The notes beneath the pieces were generated by a model that saw nothing but the letters and a program-made list of their open reading frames with translations, was not told the DNA's origin and did no database searches. A stretch of DNA of 64,000 nt from contig OY848927.1 in NCBI GenBank assembly GCA_963693285.1, forward strand, positions 994,501-1,058,500. Reading direction: 5' to 3'. This DNA is from Xestospongia muta. Taxonomy: Eukaryota; Porifera; Demospongiae; Haplosclerida; Petrosiidae. Shown one piece after another: positions 55,946 through 64,000 of this stretch; within the stretch, counting starts at the first letter, position 1, and each line of letters starts with the position of its first letter. The position numbers were made by a program, and so were the translations under genes.

Positions 55946-58900
55946 TTATATTATTGTATTAAGAGTCTGAACAGTTTGTAGACTTAATTGATGGATAACT
56001 TCAATGAGAGTTGATTTCTGTTGCTCAAACATAAGAAAACTATTCTTGGCTTCCACTTCAGTCTGCAGTAGTGTTTCCTCTAACTTTCTGTTTGTTTCGT
56101 GTAATGCTTCCTTTTCCTTTTGAAACTCTATGATCTATAAATTATAATATACTATAATAACAGATAGAGGTAGAGGTCTCTAGTAGTTAATAATTAAACT
56201 CATAGCTTTAAACTGTCATCTGGCTGTTTTTTCTTACATAACATTTCCTCCCTGTAACATCTGTCCCCAGTCCAAGCCATGTAGTACGTAAGAGGCTAAC
56301 AATATTATGTATACCTGTCTCTCTTGATTGACAAGGAGGTGCTCAAAATGTTCTTCAACTTCAGAGAGCCTGGACTGTATTTGATCTTTCTGTTGGGAGA
56401 GTGCTTGGACCTAGATTTAAAGTTCAGATAATAATAATAATTATTATTATATGAATTTTTGTAGTTGTAGTGTTTACCTCTTCATCGTGTTCAGTATACA
56501 ATTGGTCATAGTCCTCAATCTTTTTGGCCATACTTTCCTCAATTTCCTCTCTCAGTGTTTTCTCTGACACCAACTAAAATAAATGCAGTGTTTAATTTGT
56601 GCGACAATTTCTTTATCACTTACTTCAGCCATCAAGTTGTTAAATGTCTCTCTAATATGAATGACCACATCTGAAAATTCCAGCAAATCTGAAGGTGTGG
56701 AGTCTGATGGGTTAACAATATAGAGATAGAGACTATGAAGATCGTTTTGCATTCTAATGATCATATCTTCTGCTGCTTGTAAGCTTTCCTTTTGCTGTTG
56801 AATTGAAAGAAAATGTGTTACATTTCTGTGCTTGAGATAATCAGTTTATTTATTCTATTATGTAATTTACTTACTGTTAACATTTCCAGTTCGTGACCCT
56901 CCTTGATTCTTTCAATTTCTCCTCTGAGTTCTCCAACCAGATCAATACCACTCTCTTGATATCCATTGTACAAAGCATCAATGTCTTCATTGAGCTCTTG
57001 CAAGTCCAAATCCCCTGCTGATCTTACATGTATACCAGTTGTCACATCTTTGTCATCTCTTGATGTATCAAACAGATCTGGAAGGCTATTAAACTTTTTC
57101 ATCTCCTCTTGAAGTTCGTGTATTTTGATGCTTTTAGAAAGTATATCTTGCTCCTTTTCTTGTAGTTGCTTCTCTTTCTCAACCTTTTCTTGGTCATATT
57201 TTAACTCCAAAGATTTGGCTTTGCCAAGATAATGGTTCAATAGTTCCAGCTCACTCTTCTGACGTTGAATAATCTCTTCGTATTGTTTTGTTTGTTTTCC
57301 TTTCTCACGATAATCAATCTCCTTTTGTTCCAAAGAAGCTTGAATGGCATCCAAGTTCTTTTTGCTTTCCTCTAATTCTCCTTTTAATTGTGACAAATCT
57401 TCACGTAATGCTTCTATCTCGTCATCTTTTGATGCTTCCAAAGCAATCATTTCATCTTTGGATTGATTTAAATTTTGACGAGACTTCTCAAGTCCTGTGC
57501 TCAAAAGATCAACTTCATGTCGATAGGTATCAACAGAAACACGAGTAGAGTTAAGTTCTTTCATGACATTGTTTAATGCAAAAGATTGACGAAGATCTCT
57601 ATCAGCTAATTTCATTTGAATGTTGCTAACGGCAGTTGAAAGTGAAGATATGCGATTGCTCATTGCTTGGATTAGTTTGGGTGTATCTTGAAGACCTTCA
57701 GCTGAAAGAAGGACACTTCTGTCAAAAATGTCGATGAGGTTAGACTCTGAGAGATGTGATTCATCTTTCTGTAGTTGTTGGATCATTGCATCTCTGATGG
57801 CCATTTCTGAATCATACCATCTTTGTTGCTTCATGATGTTTTCTTCTAGTGTTGTGTTGATAGCTAATAACTCCTGAATCACAGAGAGCTCTGTATCATT
57901 GACATCTTCATTGCCCTTTTTTATAAGAATACTTTGAAGGTCTTCCAGTTGTGTTTTCATTTGAGAAACAATCTCAAATTGACTGGTGTTTGAATTAAAG
58001 CTACAATTTGGAGAGAACAGTGGAAGTGGTGAAGAGAATAGAAAAGATTCTTCGATGGCAGCTGGACTAGTTACTTGAGCTTTTATAGGCGAAGATGATT
58101 CACTGGATGAGGGGATGGGTGGAGATGACAGTGAAACAATCTGGTTTTTTAAACTGTTAGTTTCGTTCAAAGCATTAGTCAATTGTTGCCTAATGTTTGT
58201 TGCTTCTTTCGTTGCCTCTTGATAGCCTTCTTCTGCTTGAGACTTCTCTTTCAAAGCACTATCTAGTTGTGTTTTAAGTTTGGAATAACGTGTACAAAGA
58301 TCGTCTTTGTCAGTGTGTAGACAAATAACCTCCTTCTCAAGTTTCTGGACTTTCTCCTGAAGTGCTCCACACTCTTCCTGTTTCTTGACCAAATCATAAT
58401 TTGCAAGACCAGACTCAGTTTTCTTCATTTTTAATTCACGTTCTTGAGTTTCGATCCTCCTTTCAAGGTGCTGTATTTTACTTGAGTATTCTTCAATGCT
58501 ATCCTCGAGTTGATCATTATTGTTTTGGGACAGTAGTAATTGGGACTGGATATCCAAGATCTCTTGTTGCATAGCTTGATTTATATCCTGATAACTCATC
58601 AATTCTTCCTTCATGTGGGCTATTTGTGTTGTGTATTCTACAATTTGAGTCTGGTGAGTAAGGATTTCCCTCCTCAATTGATCAATTGCTGTCTCTTGTT
58701 CCGTCTTCTTCTCTAAGAGATCTTGAATTTGTTTTTGTTGTTGATTGTTGATGCTCTCATTAATACAGAGATTAGATGTTAACTGATCTATTTCGTTTTT
58801 GAGCTCTTGAACATGAGCAGTGTTAGCCATTTCTTCAGATGCATCTTCGGTAATGAGTTGATGAAAGTCTGACTCAAAGCCAGCAAGATATTGAGCCAGA

Positions 58901-61900
58901 ATGTCCTCACTCGCTTGAAGATTGTCAGTGACCTGAAAAGATTAATAATAACCAAGTAATAAATAAAGCAGTTACTCACTGTTCTTCGTGTTTTAGCAAG
59001 TTGTTCTCTAATTTTGTGCAACTCTGATAAACGTTTGTCAAGATTGGCTCTTTGATACATTTTTTTCCTGAGTTCTTCTTCTAGTTTCTCTCTCATTGTA
59101 ATCTATTTATATAGTAGCATTACAAGTAAACTATTGAAAATTTACCTTGCTTTCTTCCAGTGTTTGAAGCTGCATTGCTAGGTCATTACAGCTAGCTTCT
59201 AACATAGATCGTTGAATTTCCATTTCTGATATTTCTATCAAGACAAATGAGATTTAAACAAACTAACAAATGTACTGGCTTACTCTTTCCCAAAATTTGT
59301 TTGTGATCATCAAATTTCATTTCTTCCAAAAGGCTTGCACCTACAATATGAAAGAACATTGATCAAATAACTTGTTTGTTTAAGAAATAACTTTTACTTG
59401 AAACTGCATTGACATCTTCATCAATTTCATCGGAGCTTTCATTTTCAAAGAACTCCTCATCACCTGGTACAACATCAGTGATATCCCCTGCATCAATATC
59501 CTCTGTTACTTCCACATCTTCTTCGACACCTTCAGCATTAGCACCCACTGATAGCTTACGTGTGTTGACAGGGGTTGCTAAACTAGCCAGAGATGGCAAG
59601 AGTCGATGGGTTCTCTTTTTGTGGTCTAAAGAGTCTTTTCGCTTTCCATGAGATGGTGCAACTATGGTTGGTGAGCTTGTCTCAGGTCTGTGTCTTTGTC
59701 TCCTTCTCTTCTCACTAACTGCCTTTTGTTTAAGTTGCTCACACTCTGCTTTCAATTCATCTACTCTATCTGCTAGCTCTTTGTTTTGCTCTTTGAGATT
59801 TTCATTTTGTACAGTATAATCCTGTAAATCACTCTCCAAACTTTGAATTCGGGAAGCCTGTCTCTCAAGATCAGCCTCACTTGCTGCTTCTGTTTGTACT
59901 CCAAAGATTCTGTGAAGCATTTCAATTCTCCTGTCCTTTTCTTGAATTTGGGAGCACAACTTTTCACGCTCTTCTACAAGTTCGGTATATTCACTGTGGT
60001 AATACTTGCCATCCTCACGGAGAGATTCGTTATCATTTTTAAGCGATTTCAATTGTTCATTGAGATTTATAATATCTTGATCAGCTCTGTCTTGAATTGT
60101 TTGTCGTTCATCAGTAAAGGACTTTTCTAACTCCTTTATCTTTGAACTATATTCTTCTTGCACCCTCCTATCATTTAAAATGTATATCAATATTTTAGAA
60201 GCAACAAAGGAGATAATTTGACCTTATTTCATTTTCTTTATTTATTTGAAGTAATTGAATACTCTCTTCTCCTTCATGAATGAGTTTTCTTCTCTCCTCC
60301 TCCACACGCGAGAGATTGGTCTTCAAAGAATCATTCTCTTGTGTCACCTTTAGAAAGAAAAGTCACATATGTGGTTAAAAAAGCTTCAATAAAGGGTTAA
60401 AAACAACAAGAGACATTCTTATTATGTTAAGTCTAATGATGTTGAATAAGGATTAATCTGCAGTCTGTATATAATACATACCTTATGAAGTTTTTCTTGC
60501 ATAGACTTGTATTCATTATGGAAAACTACTGACTGGCGAAGGCTACTTTCACTATACCCTCGTGATAACCTCATTCCTTCTTTAGATGCTGAACTTGGAC
60601 GAACACGAGGGATCTGCATTTCATAGTACAATTGAATGGTAATTCATTAGTGTTTAATATTTACTTCTTGAAAGGAAAAGTCAGATGTGTTATTCCAACC
60701 ATCCTCGTGATCTTCACTATCATCTTCTTCTATGCTGTCTTCAACTTCTTCAACATCTTCAGTTGACTTTTTTGTTGGTTTAGGAGGGTCTTTTAAGAAA
60801 GATGGCATAATAGGAGTCCCCAAACTGGGAGGCTACATGTTTAGAGAAAACAAATGATGCACATATGTTCAAGTATAAATCTATACTGTTTATAATGATG
60901 TACCTCCTTCCAAGCTTCTGGTGTAGACTGAAATAAAGAAGCTGGAGTTGATGTGACCATAGCTGTCAGTTCTTTCTGCTTGAGAGAGTGACATATATTG
61001 TCAATAGTTGGATTGTCAAGTTCCTCCCATGTTCCAATAAGATCCTACCAAAACAGATTGACACATAATACAAGTCATGTTACTATAATCGCTAAGTACC
61101 TGTTCATCTTGAGCATCCAATTGAAGCTTAGTGCAAAGTTTTATGATGTGGTCTTTTTCTACTTCATCTGTTGGACAAATATTTTCCAATTCTTTTCTTA
61201 TAAAATCATAACTGGATGCCCATGAGTGAGTTTTTGGTGATGCAAAGGAAGCAGGATCTATAGAGTTGCATATTAAAACAATATATCTAAAATAATTCAG
61301 TTCTAACATGTTTCTTCAATATCATCACCACCTGTGTCTTCTAGTACTATATCTCCTTGCTCACTACCTAGAGATAGTCTTCCAGGATCTTGAGCTGAAA
61401 GTTCAAACACAGTTCCTCGTAAAGAACGTACATGGCTAGCTAGATCTGGTGAACCTGGTACTGAAATAAAGACATTAATTGGAGCATTGAGTAGGTACTC
61501 ATTGTTTAAAAAATAATGGCAACAAACCATGAGTAAAAATGTTTGGACTAGGGCTTGTTTGCTTCTTGTAACTTCTTGAACCGCTACCAGGAGGAACAGG
61601 AGGCTTCTCAGGAGAAACTGTTAATTGAGGATGCAATTATTGTTGTTCATTAGTTTCATCTATCCATCCATCCATCCATCCATCCATAATCCATCCTTCA
61701 TCTGTCCATTCATCCATCCATCAATCCAGTCTTACATGCAGATGCATCCATAGCAGTCATGTATGCTGATGAAAGAGGAGACGAGACATTAGAGTTATTA
61801 TTGGACTGTTCTTCCTTCAATGTATCTCTCTTTAAAGTGAACAATGTCTGAAAATCATCAAATGTTACCTGACAGAGAAGAAAACAGTTTTGAAAAGTGG

Positions 61901-62148
61901 GCGTGGTGGGTGGAGCTCAAGATATATCTACAAAAAAGAATATTTCTTACTTTTCCGTCTTTGTCTCTGTCTAGACTATCCATTAGCTCTCCAGCCTTTG
62001 AAGAATCAAACCCCTCCATACCGGCTATCATTTGTTCCAAACCGCCATAATCAATATAGCCTTTATTGTCTTGATCAACTTCTTCGAATCGTTCTCGGAG
62101 CTCCTTTAGGTCCAGATACAAAGAACTCCGCCTCTTTTCGTCTGCCAT
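55946..62148 (-). CDS. EF-hand coiled-coil protein, ninein/ninein-like type
   Basis: About 18 exons and 1.7 kb-residue length (roughly 1,690 aa). Exon 1 is 62148-61951 (start MADEKRRSS). EF-hands come first: loop DQDNKGYIDYGG (position 12 is Gly, so weak) and DRDKDGKVTFDD (complete, spanning exons 1-2). A Ser/Pro/acidic region follows (PGSPDLASHV; KKSTEDVEEVEDSIEEDD), with a helical ENIC...HIIKLCTKLQLDAQ segment like ninein's later EF-hand region. Then almost continuous coiled coil to the stop at 55946-55948; the big exons are about 60190-59400 and 58930-56870. The first coil block (EYSSKIKELEKSFTDERQT ... IFGVQTEAASEADLERQ ... VDELKAECEQL) parallels ninein. Ninein-type proteins anchor microtubules at centrosomes/basal bodies. 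Rab11-FIP3/4 were considered but the C-terminus lacks their Rab-binding motif. Family assignment is moderate; the coiled-coil EF-hand description is firm. Confidence 0.72.
61655..61725. repeat. (CATC)n tetranucleotide repeat
   Basis: Imperfect CATC/TCCA repeats lie in an intron of the ninein-like gene. Confidence 0.9.
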
Positions 62149-62342
62149 AGTTTGATATTACAGTTTTAATGTTAAACACAAAAAATATATACTCAAAACT
62201 GCAAAAATTTTCCAAACCCAGCCACACCTTGTTTGTTTTGCAAACAGAACGCCCCCCTATTTCAAATTGTGGGCGTGGTAACCTATCCTATCGTATGGCA
62301 TCTTCTAACATAGTGCTGAAACGACAAAGGGAGGAAGTCATC
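62149..62342. promoter_or_regulatory. Short divergent promoter, ninein-like / RNF7
   Basis: A 194-bp spacer separates the two preferred start codons. It contains GGGCGTGG (about 62271-62278), a GC-box/KLF-like motif, and CGCCCCCC. No TATA box seen. Confidence 0.5.
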
Positions 62343-63652
62343 ATGGCCGATGATCAACCATTAGAAGAGACTGGAGAAGGACCTAAGATCAAAAAATCCA
62401 AGGCTAAAACACCCTCAGGACCAATATTTACACTTAAAAAGTGGAATGCTGTGGCTATGTGGTCGTGGGATGTAGAATGTGATACTTGCGCTATATGTCG
62501 TGTTCAAGTAATGGGTAAGAAATAGTGCAAGCAATTTTTACTCACACCTTTATATCATGTCATAACACCAACCTAAGTACAGTCATGGATAGTCTCAAAG
62601 CCAGATGTTCTGTAAGGGGAAAGAACATCTGGGCAAACGAGGTTGGGCAGCTATGAATATCTTTATACCCTCAGGTCACATGACTTCCTTTCTGTGGCTT
62701 CATTTTACATACTAATTCACAGAATTACCAGTGAACCTGATAAAGATATTCGAGGTCCAATTTCATCCTTTTGCTCTTCTTTTTAGTGGTCCTTTCCTCA
62801 AGGTCTAACTTTGTATGATTTTTCCTATTAATCAACATAATATTGAGACTCAAAGCGAGTTACACAATAAAATAATGTGTGACCACAGTTGATCATATTA
62901 CAGGGGTATTTTGATTGGTTTACCCTAAATCCTGGTAGAACCCCAACTTTGAATGCAAGTTTGCCCAGACATTACCTCCTCTTATAGAACGTCTGACTTA
63001 TCCATGAATAGAGAGTCTTGCCTGTGGTTTTTATTTCTCTCCTCGTGTGGTTTAGATGTGGTCAATTTCATTCATAAGGGATTCTTGTATATTCAACCAT
63101 TTTTCATTATGTTGTTTAGGAAAAAAAACTTTAGCTAACACTAATTACATATGTACTACTGCTAACTTACTTGGAATTTTGGGGTTGCCAAAGGTCTTTT
63201 TCCTTATTATAAACTTGCTAAGGATACAGAAATCTCTTTGTTTACAAAAGTTCTCACCTCCTCTAGTATAAAACAACAAATATTAATTATAATAGGAATC
63301 AGTAATACATGAGGAGTCAAGTTTATGTCATACCTTTATATACTATAATTATAAATAGTTATAACCTTAATAAGTTTGTGGTCACTCTTTGGAGCGAACA
63401 GATTAGACTTGACTCAGCTAACAATATAAGATATATATGTCATTCTTTTCTTGTAGATGCTTGTCTTCGATGTCAGAGTGATGGTAAACAAGAAGAATGT
63501 ATAGGTAAGTCAAATCATAACTATATATTGTATGATGTAGACTAGAAATATCTATTTATTATTCACAACTAACAACTCTTGCTGATGACTATAACCAATT
63601 AAATTTAGTTGTATTTAATACTAGTGTTATAATGATGATCATCAACGACTGA

Positions 63653-63720
<68 letters not shown>

Positions 63721-63840
63721 GTTGTTTGGGGTGAATGTAATCATTCATTTCACAATTGTTGTATGCAGTTATGGATTAAACAAAACAATCGTTGTCCTCT
63801 GTGTCAACAAGAATGGATGGTACAAAGATTTGGTAGTTAA
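62343..63840 (+). CDS. RNF7: RBX2/RNF7 RING-box protein of cullin-RING ligases
   Basis: Exons 62343-62514, 63457-63504, 63722-63840, giving 112 aa, against 113 in human. The beta-strand that inserts into the cullin ([19 protein letters not shown]) and the RING-H2 ligands are intact: [22 protein letters not shown]. The KKWNAVAMW and [11 protein letters not shown] segments match RBX2 rather than RBX1. It recruits E2 enzymes to cullins (CUL5 in particular) and binds zinc. An upstream in-frame ATG at 62295 would add 16 residues; MADDQPLEE at 62343 resembles the human N-terminus and is preferred. Exon 3 is preceded by a (CT)n acceptor. Confidence 0.97.
62583..63010. mobile_element. MITE-like element in RNF7 intron 1 (candidate)
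   Basis: TCATGGATA...CATCTGGGCAAAC at 62583-62640 is matched in reverse complement by GTTTGCCCAGACATTACC...TATCCATGA at about 62957-63009. This gives imperfect terminal inverted repeats of about 55 bp around 430 bp without a coding frame. Target-site duplication was not identified. Confidence 0.5.
63653..63721 (+). repeat. (CT)n tract forming the RNF7 exon 3 acceptor
   Basis: CT array ending in CTAG at 63718-63721, immediately before exon 3. Confidence 0.95.
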
Positions 63841-64000
63841 TCATTATTCAGATGTTAATTCTTGGATTTATTTTACTTGCTTTATGTTATCATAATATCA
63901 ATATTAATCTACTTGTTAATGAAATTCCTTGAAAAATTTCTTAATAGTAAATCAAAACAACACATTCTCTATACACCAATATCAGATCGCAATTTATTGA
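63841..64000 (+). other. RNF7 3' flank
   Basis: AT-rich sequence to the window end; no further gene seen. Confidence 0.5.

Noticed and set aside
55946..62148. Rab11-FIP3/4 assignment
   Set aside because: N-terminal EF-hands fit, but the C-terminus lacks the Rab-binding motif; ninein-type coil blocks fit better.

Overview
The window is nuclear DNA from an early-branching animal, most probably a demosponge of the Amphimedon type. I infer this from gene content (UNC80, SHARK kinase, FMR1/FXR, TPP2, DP, ninein-like and RBX2 genes, all clearly animal but divergent), very short spliceosomal introns (often 50-100 bp), AT-rich intergenic DNA and many (CT)n arrays. Species assignment is inference, because no search could be run.

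Layout. 98-10986 (+): the last 30 exons of UNC80 (5' end outside the window), a subunit of the NALCN sodium-leak channel complex. 11332-12617 (-): EPSTI1-like gene, convergent with UNC80. 12890-17804 (+): SHARK tyrosine kinase. 18236-19283 (-): unrecognised two-exon gene. 19545-21661 (-): TRIM-NHL protein whose last NHL repeat is cut off by a 14-bp tandem duplication. 21851-22675 (-): TPP2 pseudogene fragment. 23616-26954 (-): FMR1/FXR RNA-binding protein. 27278-28506 (-): second TRIM copy without filamin and NHL domains. 28723-36617 (-): tripeptidyl peptidase II. 37089-42787 (+): DP subunit of E2F. 43436-48271 (+): seven-transmembrane protein that I consider a candidate gustatory-receptor-like (insect chemoreceptor superfamily) protein. 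48628-52913 (-): a KS-remnant/condensation/adenylation/carrier NRPS-like enzyme with one intron. 53050-55940: gene-free repeat complex with a long foldback. 55946-62148 (-): EF-hand coiled-coil protein of ninein type. 62343-63840 (+): RBX2/RNF7.

Organisation. Three gene pairs are head-to-head with short shared promoters (EPSTI1/SHARK, TPP2/DP, ninein/RNF7). The TPP2/DP promoter carries an NRF-1-like palindrome and an E2F-like site. A segmental duplication copied the TPP2 3' end together with the 5' half of the TRIM gene. Intronic (CT)n arrays lie, in nearly every case, on the sense strand directly before splice acceptors and appear to serve as polypyrimidine tracts.

The two most unusual items are the animal-encoded NRPS-like enzyme with an ornithine-like adenylation signature and a decayed ketosynthase, and the candidate sponge member of the insect chemoreceptor superfamily. 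Exon boundaries were set by hand from splice signals, reading phase and remembered family sequence. They are consistent in phase but not confirmed by transcripts.
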